Assembly: GCF_021646545.1 (NCBI RefSeq)
Contig: NZ_JAKIRP010000012.1
Coordinates: 186,001 to 250,000, forward strand
Length of the DNA: 64,000 bases
Reading direction: 5' to 3'
Source: Chitinophaga filiformis
GTDB lineage: Bacteria > Bacteroidota > Bacteroidia > Chitinophagales > Chitinophagaceae
This document shows positions 55,017-63,750 of the stretch, piece after piece. The first letter of the stretch is position 1. Each line of letters starts with the position of its first letter. The notes beneath the pieces were generated by a model that was given only the letters and a program-made list of their open reading frames with translations, ran no database searches and was not told the origin of the DNA. The translations under genes were made by a program, and so were the position numbers.

Positions 55017-56594
55017 ATGAAAATTGAAAGCATGAGTGCCGATTCCGAACAAGGTCATACTAATTATAGTTATATCATTATCGGGGCCGGCTCTGCAGGG
55101 GCGGTGCTGGCCAACCGCCTGAGCGAACTGCCTGAAATGAACGTATTGCTGCTGGAAGCCGGAGCGATATTTAATGAAGATCAATATCCTGATATCGTAG
55201 CAAACAGCCAGGTACTTGGAGCAAACGGAGATAGTCGTTACGACTGGGGCTATAAAACCATACCTGACAGTAATGGTTATTCTATGAATGTTGCCCGGGG
55301 AAAGATCATGGGAGGAAGCTCAGCAGTAAATGGAGCAGTAGCGGTAAGGGGGCTGCCGAGCGATTTTAAGCGTTGGGCCAACAAGGGAATAAAGCATTGG
55401 GCCTGGAACGACGTTTTACCCTATTATAAGAAACTGGAAAAATCGAACCTCGAGGATACTCAGTGGCATGGCCATTCCGGTTATTTTCCGGTGAACCAGC
55501 TGAATATATCCGATCTGTCTCCTATGCAGCAGGCATTTATAGAGGCGGCTAAAGCACATAACTACGAGGAGATTGCTGACTTCAATAGCGAAAAACAGTA
55601 CGGAGTGGGGCCTTACCCTGTTAATATAGTAAATGGCATTCGCATTAACACAGGTATGGCTTACCTGAATGAGGCAGTTCAGAAAAGGAAAAATCTTACC
55701 GTTGAAGGAAATGCGCTTATTGACAAAATATTGTTCAGTAACACCACCGCTACCGGTGTGGTGCTTGCAGATGGGAGGATATTTACGGGGAAAGAAATTA
55801 TCGTATCGGCGGGTACTTACGGTTCTGCAGCCTTATTAATGCGTTCAGGCATTGGTCCGGCGGCCCTCCTTCAGCATTTAGGGATACCTGTTATTGCAGA
55901 CCTTCCGGTGGGCGAGAATATACTGGATCATCCATTTTATTTCAACACCTATGCAGCCGAGCCGGATAAAATTGGAAGATTGTCTCCGGTTACCGGAGTT
56001 AATTTGTGGACACGGTCATCTTATGCCGCGCAAGACGAACTTGACATTCATATCACTGCAGGGCATTTATTTACTCCTGAACAGAGCCCTACCAAAGCAG
56101 GCTATGTATTTGGTATAGCCCTAACCAATCCTAAATCCAGGGGCTCTGTAAAGATAGCCAGCAGTAACCCGGAGGATGCACCGGTAATTGATTTGAATTT
56201 TCTTGCGGTAGAAGAAGATCGCAAAAGGCTGTTGGAAGGCATCCGGCATTCCAGGCAAATTGCGCAAACGGAACCCTTGAAAAGTCTGTCCGTTGGAGAG
56301 TTAAATCCTGGTAAACATGCTATAGATGACGATCTTATTTTGGAGTCAGTAAAAACAACCCTGCAATCCTACAACCATCCTATCGCTTCTGCGCCTATGG
56401 GACTGGAAGGATCTGCGGCGGCAGTGGTGGATTTTGCCGGTAACGTGTATGGTGTAAAAGCATTACGGGTGGTGGATGCGTCTATTTTACCGGATTGTAT
56501 ATCCACCGGACCCAATATAACGGTAATCATGGCGGCAGAAAAGATTGCCGATGATATTAAAGGAGTAAGTAAACAGCATCTTTCAGAGAATTAA
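55017..56594 (+). CDS. GMC-family FAD-dependent alcohol oxidoreductase (choline-dehydrogenase-like)
   Basis: 525 aa from the ATG at 55017; an ATG at 54861 in the same frame would precede the FAD fold by 76 residues and is unlikely. FAD loop IIIGAGSAGAVLANRLSE (Gly23-Gly28), GGSSAVNGAVAVRG (GMC signature 1), DLPVGENILDHPF, and the active-site His454 in SYNHPIASAPMG and Asn500 in CISTGPNITV. It oxidises an alcohol to an aldehyde. The aldehyde dehydrogenase gene begins in the stop codon (TAATG), a direct translational coupling. Confidence 0.92.
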   Translation: MKIESMSADSEQGHTNYSYIIIGAGSAGAVLANRLSELPEMNVLLLEAGAIFNEDQYPDIVANSQVLGANGDSRYDWGYKTIPDSNGYSMNVARGKIMGGSSAVNGAVAVRGLPSDFKRWANKGIKHWAWNDVLPYYKKLEKSNLEDTQWHGHSGYFPVNQLNISDLSPMQQAFIEAAKAHNYEEIADFNSEKQYGVGPYPVNIVNGIRINTGMAYLNEAVQKRKNLTVEGNALIDKILFSNTTATGVVLADGRIFTGKEIIVSAGTYGSAALLMRSGIGPAALLQHLGIPVIADLPVGENILDHPFYFNTYAAEPDKIGRLSPVTGVNLWTRSSYAAQDELDIHITAGHLFTPEQSPTKAGYVFGIALTNPKSRGSVKIASSNPEDAPVIDLNFLAVEEDRKRLLEGIRHSRQIAQTEPLKSLSVGELNPGKHAIDDDLILESVKTTLQSYNHPIASAPMGLEGSAAAVVDFAGNVYGVKALRVVDASILPDCISTGPNITVIMAAEKIADDIKGVSKQHLSEN

Positions 56595-58090
56595 TGCAAG
56601 TGATGACAAAAAGAACAACAGCCGATAGTATGGAAGTTCAGCGGTCTCCCAAATTGAACTGGATCAACGGTGAATGGGTAGACAGTCTTGTTTATAATAA
56701 TAGCATCAATCCTGCAACCGGGGATGTTATAGGGCGCTATGCCGAAGGAGGCAGGAGCGAGGCCGCTGCCGGTATTGCCGCTGCAAAAGCCGCCTTTACC
56801 AATAGTGAATGGAAAACGAATCGCCATTTACGCTCAAAAGCGTTACATGAACTGGCAGATGCTTTTGAAAAAAATGCCGAAAGGTTAATGGAGACGCTTG
56901 CAGTGGATAACGGAAAAATCAAGAGCGAAGCCAGGATGGAGGTGAGTGGCGTACCGTCCAAGTTGAGGTACTATGCTGCCCTGGTATTAACCCAAAGCGG
57001 GCGCGCTTTGGAAACACAACCAGGGGCTTTTAGTATGGTATTGGAAGAACCTGTTGGCGTGGCCGGAATTATAGCACCCTGGAACTCACCGGTTATACTA
57101 TTGATACGGTCATTAGCGCCTGCATTAGCGGCAGGTTGCACGGCTATTATAAAAATGCCGGGCCAAACGGCACAGGTAAATGCGTTGATATGCGAAATAT
57201 TTGCCGCTGTCAGCAGCCTGCCTAAAGGAGTAATTAACCAATTTACTGAAAGTGGAAACGAGGGGGCGGCTTTTATCATCAGCTCTCCGGATGTTCCTAC
57301 CATCAGTTACACCGGAAGTACTGCCACCGCAAAAATTATGATGAAGAACGGCGCTGATAACCTGAAGCGCTTTGGCTTTGAATTGGGCGGCAAAACACCC
57401 ATGATCATTTTGGATGATGCTGATCTAAACGTGGTGCTGCCGGTTCTGCAAAAAGCAGTAACTCTTTTTGCCGGCCAGTTTTGTATGACAGGCAGCAGGA
57501 TACTGGTTCAAAAAAATATAGCTCCTCAATTTATCGAAGCTTTTACAAAAAGATTGCAAAGTGTAAAAGCAGGCCCGGCAACTGATCCTGTCAGCGAAAT
57601 GGGACCACTCATTAATAAAGAAAATGTTGATCGTGTAGACAAAATTGTTGAAGAGGCAATAGTAAGTGGGGCTAAAGTATTGCTTCGTGGTGGAAGGGGT
57701 ACGAAAGGCGAACTGGCAAAAGGTGCCTTTTACCTGCCGGCTCTATTGCTGGTTACTGACAACAAAATGGCCATTGTGCAGGAAGAAACATTTGGCCCGG
57801 TTGCTACCATACAAATTTTTGATACCATTGAAGAGGCCATTGAGTTGGCAAATGACAACAAGTATGGCCTGGCAGCTTCTGTTTGGAGTACCGATGTGGA
57901 TTTGCCACTAAGAATGAGCCGTAAACTGGAGGCGGGTACCGTATGGATAAACAACTGGGCCAGGATCAACGATGAATTTGAAGAAGGGGGGTATAAAATG
58001 AGTGGTCTTGGCCGCCTGAACGGAATAGCGGCAATGCATGAGTTTATTCAATACAAGCATATATACCATGATGCAGGTAGCGGGAAATAA
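56594..58090 (+). CDS. Aldehyde dehydrogenase family protein
   Basis: 498 aa. NAD-binding site with IIAPWNSPVILLIRSLAPAL, SYTGSTATAK, general base Glu263 in FELGGKTPMII and catalytic Cys297 in GQFCMTGSRI; C-terminal EETFGPVATIQIF. It starts at 56594 overlapping the GMC stop by one base, so the pair probably channels an alcohol through its aldehyde to the acid. Substrate unknown. Confidence 0.93.
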   Translation: MQVMTKRTTADSMEVQRSPKLNWINGEWVDSLVYNNSINPATGDVIGRYAEGGRSEAAAGIAAAKAAFTNSEWKTNRHLRSKALHELADAFEKNAERLMETLAVDNGKIKSEARMEVSGVPSKLRYYAALVLTQSGRALETQPGAFSMVLEEPVGVAGIIAPWNSPVILLIRSLAPALAAGCTAIIKMPGQTAQVNALICEIFAAVSSLPKGVINQFTESGNEGAAFIISSPDVPTISYTGSTATAKIMMKNGADNLKRFGFELGGKTPMIILDDADLNVVLPVLQKAVTLFAGQFCMTGSRILVQKNIAPQFIEAFTKRLQSVKAGPATDPVSEMGPLINKENVDRVDKIVEEAIVSGAKVLLRGGRGTKGELAKGAFYLPALLLVTDNKMAIVQEETFGPVATIQIFDTIEEAIELANDNKYGLAASVWSTDVDLPLRMSRKLEAGTVWINNWARINDEFEEGGYKMSGLGRLNGIAAMHEFIQYKHIYHDAGSGK

Positions 58091-58634
58091 TGTGCCGGTA
58101 ACAACTATCCTGAAATTAAAACCCAGGGTGGTGTTAAGGCAGGAAGCGCTTGAATCTATGCAGGCCATTATTCAAACAGCCTCGAACTTTAATGGCTACC
58201 TGAAGGCAGAAATTTATGAAAAGGTAAATGCCGGTTCATCTATCGAGTTTGCTATTATGCTGCGCTTTGATACCTACACTCATCTAAAGGCGTGGAATGA
58301 ATCCACGCAAAAGAAGCAACAGGTGTTATCTGGTAAACACTTGTTTGAAGAAGTTGCGCCGGAAATAAAACTTACCGGCCTGGAACTTTGGTTTGATAAT
58401 AAGCAGCACGGCCAGTTTGCGCAACCTGCAAAATGGAAGATGCTCATAGTTACTGTAATAATGATTTTTACTCTTTTAAATACCCTTATGCCATTTATTG
58501 GCAAGCTGCTTACGCCTATCCGATTGCCCGGTTTGTGGAATAGTTTAATAGGAATTGTTATAATGGTTACGCTTATGACTTACCTGGTGATGCCAGCCAT
58601 TACCAAAGCCTTACATGGGTGGTTATTTAAATAG
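58071..58634 (+). CDS. ABM-domain membrane protein (antibiotic biosynthesis monooxygenase superfamily)
   Basis: About 187 aa, beginning at one of two adjacent ATG codons (58068 or 58071) inside the end of the aldehyde dehydrogenase gene. The N-terminal half is a ferredoxin-like dimeric alpha/beta-barrel domain (VTTILKLKPRVVLRQEALES ... YEKVNAGSSIEFAIMLRFDT). The C-terminal half has two strong membrane helices (WKMLIVTVIMIFTLLNTLMP, LWNSLIGIVIMVTLMTYLVM). This is the architecture of the COG3224-type ABM proteins, whose activity is largely undefined. Confidence 0.85.
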   Translation: MQVAGNNVPVTTILKLKPRVVLRQEALESMQAIIQTASNFNGYLKAEIYEKVNAGSSIEFAIMLRFDTYTHLKAWNESTQKKQQVLSGKHLFEEVAPEIKLTGLELWFDNKQHGQFAQPAKWKMLIVTVIMIFTLLNTLMPFIGKLLTPIRLPGLWNSLIGIVIMVTLMTYLVMPAITKALHGWLFK

Positions 58635-58680
58635 GAAGGGGATAGATAATTTTTTTTCAATTATTGTAAAGTGACATAAT

Positions 58681-59760
58681 ATGAAAGATTCAGCGAACGA
58701 ACAATTACAGGGAAAACAAGGCGATTTTTATTACACAAAATATGGATTTGAAAAAGCCCATTGGCATGAGCATGCGCCCTCTCCACAACAGTTTCAACCT
58801 GCCTACCTTCACAGCTCCGAGTTTGTAAAAAATGGATATCACTGTGAAGAACTGAGAGATGGTTTTTACTGGGTGACCAGTGGTGGCTATGATGCCGCAT
58901 TTATGGTTACCAAAGAAGGCGTTATTGCTATTGATGCGCCGCCTATATTAGGTGAAAACATGCTGGCCGCTATCGAGTCTGTAACGGATAAGCCTATAGT
59001 GAAAGTAATTTACAGCCATTGGCATTCAGACCATATTGGCGCAGCCGCCATGTATGGCCCTGATGTTGAGATCATTGCTCATGAGATAACCAGGGAACTG
59101 CTGGTGCGCTTCCCAGACCCGCTTCGACCCGTCCCCACCCATACATTCACAGATACTCTGCTGGTAGAATTAGGAGGTGAGAAATTGGAGCTTTCTTATA
59201 AAGGGGCCAATCATTGCCCCGGAAACATTTTTATGTATGCACCTAAACAAAAGGCCTTAGTCAAGATTGACATTGTGAGCCCCGGCTCCTGTACTTTTAT
59301 GCATTGCGATGCTTCAGAAAACATCAGCGGTTGGATAGAGGCGCACGAGCAGATACTGGAATTTGATTTTGATTTTTTAGTGGGTGGCCATATAACCAGG
59401 TGGGGCACACGGGCAGATGTGCTAACCTCGCTGGAATACTTTCAGGATATGCTTGCCTTTGCGGAAGAAGCACTGCTGGACATGTGTACCCCTAATGGCG
59501 CTGCCATCTTTTTTACTACGCCTCCGGTAGACCAATATTCCGTTGGTACGGAAAACTGGATAAATTCTATGGTAAACTATGTAACTGAAAAAATGCTGTC
59601 AAAAGTTACATCCAATGGGCAGAAGTGGGAGGAGCGGCTGGCCGGCGTTACTACCAATACCAAGTACCACGCTTATACGGTAGTAGAATCTACCCGTACA
59701 GAAAGAAGCCATAAGGGTTATCAGAAACGCGGCACTGGCGGCACTAATTATTTTGTATAG
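58681..59760 (+). CDS. Metallo-beta-lactamase-fold hydrolase
   Basis: 359 aa. Zinc motif SHWHSDHIGAAA (His113, His115, Asp117, His118), then HEITREL and KGANHCPGNIFMY (metal His near residue 177) and VGGHITRWG (His). The C-terminal region is helical. It is 46 bp after the ABM gene and 18 bp before pirin, so part of the operon. It may hydrolyse a lactone, ester or thioester product of the preceding enzymes; that is inference. Confidence 0.9.
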   Translation: MKDSANEQLQGKQGDFYYTKYGFEKAHWHEHAPSPQQFQPAYLHSSEFVKNGYHCEELRDGFYWVTSGGYDAAFMVTKEGVIAIDAPPILGENMLAAIESVTDKPIVKVIYSHWHSDHIGAAAMYGPDVEIIAHEITRELLVRFPDPLRPVPTHTFTDTLLVELGGEKLELSYKGANHCPGNIFMYAPKQKALVKIDIVSPGSCTFMHCDASENISGWIEAHEQILEFDFDFLVGGHITRWGTRADVLTSLEYFQDMLAFAEEALLDMCTPNGAAIFFTTPPVDQYSVGTENWINSMVNYVTEKMLSKVTSNGQKWEERLAGVTTNTKYHAYTVVESTRTERSHKGYQKRGTGGTNYFV

Positions 59761-59778
59761 CATTCAGATGAAGACAGT

Positions 59779-60639
59779 ATGAATACGCAGCAGATAATTC
59801 AGCGGGAAATACAACAGAAGTGGCCTGTGATTCCACAAAAGGATACCCCCATACACAAAGCGGGTCTTGTCCTGCCACCCGGTAACTGGGCAGCGTTTGA
59901 CCCGTTTCTGGTAATGGCCGAAGATAATATGCAAAAGGGGGCTTTTGAGCATCATCCGCACCGAGGCATAGAAACGGTAACTTATATGATAGATGGAGTG
60001 CTGCGGCATAGCGATAATAAAGGAAACAAGGGAGAGTTAAGGATGGGAGATACGCAATGGATGACGGCAGGGAAAGGCTTACTGCATCTTGAAGAAGCGC
60101 CGGAAAATGGATTTGCGCACCTGCTTCAGTTGTGGGTGAACCTGCCTGCTGAAAATAAGATGGAAGAGCCGCGCTACCAGGATATTCTCCGCTCGCACAC
60201 ACCTGTACGTAAAGAGGATGGCGTTGAGATCAGAATTATTTCCGGTTCTTCAGGAAACGTAACATCAACCACTCTCAATTATACTCCTGTTACAATGGTG
60301 GAAATTGAGCTGGCCGCGGGGAAAACTGTGATACAGGATTTTCCGGCCGATTACAATGGATTTATTTATGTAGTAAACGGTGCAGGTGTTTTTGGTGCCA
60401 ATAAGGTAGCCGGTAAAGAAAGTGAAGTGCTTTGGCTTTCCCAATCGGTAGACAACCCCAGTGAGGTTGAAATAACCACTACCGAACAATTGCGTTGTTT
60501 GGCAATTGCAGGAAAACCTTTACGGGAGCCTGTAGTGGCAAAGGGGCCTTTTGTAATGAATACGGAAGAACAAGTAAATCAGGCCTTTAAAGATTTGAGA
60601 GACGGCGGGTTTGGGGAGTGGTATGAACAAAAACTATAG
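59779..60639 (+). CDS. Pirin-family bicupin protein (quercetinase-like)
   Basis: 286 aa. The N-terminal cupin has the pirin metal site EHHPHRGIETVTY (His59, His61) and AGKGLLHLEEAPE (His103, Glu105). The second cupin has the DFPADYNGFIYVVNGAGVFG segment. Pirins bind iron; bacterial members can show quercetin 2,3-dioxygenase activity. As the last gene of the GMC operon, it may act on an aromatic or flavonoid-like compound, but no direct evidence exists. Confidence 0.93.
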   Translation: MNTQQIIQREIQQKWPVIPQKDTPIHKAGLVLPPGNWAAFDPFLVMAEDNMQKGAFEHHPHRGIETVTYMIDGVLRHSDNKGNKGELRMGDTQWMTAGKGLLHLEEAPENGFAHLLQLWVNLPAENKMEEPRYQDILRSHTPVRKEDGVEIRIISGSSGNVTSTTLNYTPVTMVEIELAAGKTVIQDFPADYNGFIYVVNGAGVFGANKVAGKESEVLWLSQSVDNPSEVEITTTEQLRCLAIAGKPLREPVVAKGPFVMNTEEQVNQAFKDLRDGGFGEWYEQKL

Positions 60640-60641
60640 AG

Positions 60642-61021
60642 ATGATCCATCGTAAAATTATACAAATAGTAAATCCTGCAGCAACGCAAGGATTTTTAGG
60701 GGAGGGACATGTTGCAGTAGCTGTGATAGACGGAAACTGATTTTAAACGGACAGATCCTTTTATCTTACTGATGGGGTTGGAGAGCGCCGTATTCCTGGC
60801 TTCGGATGATTCCGGCTGGCTGACCGGTGAGACTCTGATCGCCAGCGGCGGTCTGCGCTAAAATACATAGAAATGAATAAGTCAATTTATATTATGGCGC
60901 TGGGCGCTTATTGATTCCCCAGCCATGCTGACTGTGAAGGCTATTCGTTTTGGCCGCTCTCATTAACGCAAAAGAAAAGAAACGGCAGGGAGCTATCAAA
61001 TTAAAACTTTACAAATTTTAG
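60642..61021 (+). pseudogene. Cluster of decayed gene fragments (second pirin, SDR tail, membrane transporter)
   Basis: This 390-bp gap is made of fragments. 60642-60737 reads MIHRKIIQ... GFLGEGHVAVAVIDGN, the start of another pirin-like gene; a one-base slip at 60738 continues it as DFKRTDPFILLM to 60774. Joined directly in the same frame, 60775-60861 reads ESAVFLASDDSGWLTGETLI then ASGGLR and a stop, the C-terminus of an SDR. At 60873 MNKSIYIMALGAY resembles the first residues of an MFS transporter, and 60941-61021 encodes LFVLAALINAKEKKRQ, like a transporter end. The last two calls are weak. Confidence 0.65.
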
Positions 61022-61029
61022 CGAAAATT

Positions 61030-62013
61030 ATGAACACATTAAAACCAAGTGGTGTAATCCGCATCGAAACGCAAGGCCCGCCGACGGTCTTGCATTATAC
61101 CAGTGAGCAGTTGGGCGATCCGGCCGTTAATGAAATTTTGATCAGCCAAAAAGCGATAGCTATTAATTTTGTTGACATCCTGTTCAGAAACGGGACTTTT
61201 CCGCTCAAGCAATTCCCGGCGACCATTGGCGGCGAAGCAGCGGGTGTGGTAGAAAGCGTTGGCGCCGGTATAACAGGTTTTAAAGCAGGGGACCGGGTTG
61301 CCTATTACTCGTCACTTGGAGCTTACGCCGAACGACGATTAATCAAAGCTGATGATTTGGTCCGGTTACCGGATGACATATCATATGAGCAGGCTGCATC
61401 GATCCTGGCTAAGGGACTTACAGCCCGTATGTTGGTAAGACAAGCCTACTCGGTGAGGCCAGGAGACGTTGTTCTAATACATGCTGCAGCAGGAGGCGTG
61501 GGTTCGCTGGTCAGCAGATGGGCTAAAGCTCTAGGAGCTACGGTTATCGGTTCTGTAGGAACCGCGGCCAAAAAAACAATTGCCTTAAATAGCGGAGCGG
61601 ACTATGTGATCGTTAGTGATTCGCCGGACTTTGCGGCTGAGGTAAATGCCTTTACAATGAATAAAGGGATTGATGCGGTGTATGATGGCGTAGGTAAAGC
61701 GACTTTTGAAACCTCTATCAGATTACTGAAGCAGGGAGGTACCGCTGTTCTTTACGGTAGTGCTTCCGGTTCCCCGCAGGTAGATCAGGCATTTTTTGCA
61801 GACAGGCAGCTTCAATTTGTTCGTCCCATACTCGGACAATATTTACCTGGTCAACATAGCCGGGAAACGGCTATCCGGGAGTTGTTTGAAGCCTGGCGCA
61901 CCGGCATACTGGGAGAAATAAGGCCTACTATTTATCCTTTAGCTGATGCGGCCCGTGCTCATCATGACCTGGAGTCCAGGAACACAACGGGCTCTGTCAT
62001 TCTTCTTCCCTGA
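61030..62013 (+). CDS. NADPH:quinone oxidoreductase (zeta-crystallin type)
   Basis: 327 aa medium-chain reductase without catalytic zinc. N-terminal catalytic domain with INFVDILFRNGTFPL and KAGDRVAYYSSLGAYAERRL; Rossmann domain with VVLIHAAAGGVGSLVSRWAK, a Lys near AAKKTIALNSGADY binding the NADP phosphate, and GGTAVLYGSASGS. It is a paralogue of the truncated gene at 53301-53561. No TetR-1 palindrome lies in front of this copy; the decayed gene patch precedes it. Confidence 0.94.
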   Translation: MNTLKPSGVIRIETQGPPTVLHYTSEQLGDPAVNEILISQKAIAINFVDILFRNGTFPLKQFPATIGGEAAGVVESVGAGITGFKAGDRVAYYSSLGAYAERRLIKADDLVRLPDDISYEQAASILAKGLTARMLVRQAYSVRPGDVVLIHAAAGGVGSLVSRWAKALGATVIGSVGTAAKKTIALNSGADYVIVSDSPDFAAEVNAFTMNKGIDAVYDGVGKATFETSIRLLKQGGTAVLYGSASGSPQVDQAFFADRQLQFVRPILGQYLPGQHSRETAIRELFEAWRTGILGEIRPTIYPLADAARAHHDLESRNTTGSVILLP

Positions 62014-62131
62014 TTGATAGCTCATTGTTGCATATGAAGGCTGTTATAGCCCAGGCTCATGAATGCAGAAGCCTGATTCCTGTGTGCTTTGACAGCAGGA
62101 TCGTGGTAAATTTAAGATTAAAAATTTCGTT

Positions 62132-62149
62132 TTGGAACGTTCGGTTTAA
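62132..62149. promoter_or_regulatory. Putative operator of TetR-2
   Basis: TTGGAACGTTCGGTTTAA, 20 bp before the tetR-2 ATG, with an inner GAACGTTC palindrome. The same motif with two changes lies at 62761-62778 in front of the aldo/keto reductase gene. Confidence 0.65.
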
Positions 62150-62169
62150 TATTATAGATATGCCTCCAT

Positions 62170-62745
62170 ATGCCAAGGAACAAGGAATTTGATTACGACG
62201 AAAAGCTAATCGTAGCCAGAGATCTCTTTTGGAAGAAAGGGTACAATGCTACATCTATGAATGATCTGGTAGATGCAATGGAAATTAACCGAAGCAGTAT
62301 TTATCTTACTTATGGCAATAAGCATGATCTGTTTTTAAAATCACTGACTAATTATATACAAAAGAAGGATAAACAATACCGTCTGGCAGCAGAGAAAAGC
62401 GAAGATCCATTGGAGGCGGTGAAGAATATTATTTATTCTGTACTTCAGTCGGTACTGCTTGACAATAATTGCCTGTTCACTAATTCTGTTTTTGAACTTG
62501 CTGGCAGCGATAAAGAAGTAGGCAACATGCTTGCAAAACAGACCTTAGTAGCGGTAGCACTTTTTGAGAAATTATTAAAAAAAGCAAAGAATAATGGCTC
62601 GCTCACATCAGATAAAAGCCCGCGGGCACTGGCTCACTTTTTAGTGTCTGGTTTAACATCCATCTACAATACACATATCTTGTTCTCTGATAAACAATTA
62701 ACCAAACAAACGACTGCTATTTTAATAGAGTCAATTACTAAATAA
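62170..62745 (+). CDS. TetR/AcrR-family transcriptional regulator (TetR-2)
   Basis: 191 aa. DNA-binding domain NATSMNDLVDAMEINRSSIY then LTYGNKHDLFLKSLTNYI; the ligand-binding half has SVLLDNNCLFTNSVFELAGS with a Cys placed as in TetR-1. Close paralogue of TetR-1 in layout and sequence, but its recognition helix differs (NRSSIYLTYGNK) and so do its flanking operator-like motifs. It is likely a repressor of itself and of the downstream aldo/keto reductase. Confidence 0.92.
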   Translation: MPRNKEFDYDEKLIVARDLFWKKGYNATSMNDLVDAMEINRSSIYLTYGNKHDLFLKSLTNYIQKKDKQYRLAAEKSEDPLEAVKNIIYSVLQSVLLDNNCLFTNSVFELAGSDKEVGNMLAKQTLVAVALFEKLLKKAKNNGSLTSDKSPRALAHFLVSGLTSIYNTHILFSDKQLTKQTTAILIESITK

Positions 62746-62760
62746 TTTTTTTGCCCCATA

Positions 62761-62778
62761 TTGGAATGATCGGTTTAA
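62761..62778. promoter_or_regulatory. Putative TetR-2 operator before the aldo/keto reductase
   Basis: TTGGAATGATCGGTTTAA matches the 62132-62149 motif at 16 of 18 positions. It is preceded by the T-tract plus GCCCCA module (62743-62758), which starts at the tetR-2 stop codon. Confidence 0.65.
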
Positions 62779-62841
62779 AATAGAAAAAACAAGCAGAAAA
62801 TCAAAATATTATAAACAACAAATTATATCAAACAAGTAAGC

Positions 62842-63690
62842 ATGCAGAAAGTCAAATTAAACAATGGAGTAGAAATGCCGGTGTTAGGCTTAGGTGTATT
62901 TCAAATAAGCGATCCTGACGAATGTGAACAAACGGTTTTAACTGCCATAGAATCAGGTTATCGTCTGATTGATACGGCTTCGTTTTACCTGAATGAATCA
63001 GCTGTCGGCAACGCTGTCAAAAAAAGTGGTGTAGCGAGGGAGGAGTTGTTTATCACCACGAAGCTTTGGGTACAGGATACTGGTTATGAAAAAACTAAGA
63101 AAGCCTTTGAAAGATCCCTTCAGAAATTGCAATTAGAATACCTTGATCTGTACCTCATACATCAGGCTCTGGGAGACTATTACGGTGCATGGCGTGCCAT
63201 GGAGGACCTATACAAAGAAGGTAAGATACGTGCCATTGGTATTAGTAATTTTTTTCCGGATAGGGTGGTAGATTTAATTGCTCATAACGAAATTGTTCCG
63301 GCGGTAAACCAGATAGAAGTAAATCCTTTCTATCAAAGAGCAGATGAGCACCTACTATTGAAGAAAAATAATATACTCACACAGTCGTGGGCCTCGTTTG
63401 CAGAAGGTAAAAATGATTTCTTCAGCAATGAGATAATCTCTTCCATCGGCCGGAAATACAATAAATCCGTAGCACAGGTTACATTGCGTTGGCTTATTCA
63501 AAGAGGGATTGCCGTAATACCAAAATCGGTGCGTAAAGAAAGAATGGTGGAGAATTGCAATGTCTGGGATTTTGAATTGAGCAAGGATGATTTGGATTCC
63601 ATAGCCTCCTTAGATTCCGGCAAAAGTGTATTCTTTGATCATCGCGATCCTGCAACCGCCGAATGGTTAACCAGGTTAACGTTTAACTAA
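62842..63690 (+). CDS. Aldo/keto reductase
   Basis: 282 aa, TIM-barrel NADPH-dependent carbonyl reductase. Catalytic tetrad Asp44 (IDTASFYLNE), Tyr49, Lys74 (ITTKLW) and His107 (LYLIHQ); C-terminal cofactor segment AVIPKSVRKERMVEN with the phosphate-binding Lys/Arg. Related to the 2,5-diketo-gluconate / YvgN group that detoxifies aldehydes. It is controlled from a promoter carrying a TetR-2-type motif. Confidence 0.94.
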   Translation: MQKVKLNNGVEMPVLGLGVFQISDPDECEQTVLTAIESGYRLIDTASFYLNESAVGNAVKKSGVAREELFITTKLWVQDTGYEKTKKAFERSLQKLQLEYLDLYLIHQALGDYYGAWRAMEDLYKEGKIRAIGISNFFPDRVVDLIAHNEIVPAVNQIEVNPFYQRADEHLLLKKNNILTQSWASFAEGKNDFFSNEIISSIGRKYNKSVAQVTLRWLIQRGIAVIPKSVRKERMVENCNVWDFELSKDDLDSIASLDSGKSVFFDHRDPATAEWLTRLTFN

Positions 63691-63728
63691 GCTAAATATT
63701 AAAGCATTCACCGCATCGGTTATATTTT

Positions 63729-63750
63729 CATGGCCTCTCCGGAGGCCATG
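63729..63750. repeat. Hairpin over the candidate start of the last small gene
   Basis: Perfect 9-bp arms CATGGCCTC (63729-63737) and GAGGCCATG (63742-63750) with a TCCG loop. No T-run follows, so it is not a typical terminator of the aldo/keto reductase gene. Confidence 0.6.
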
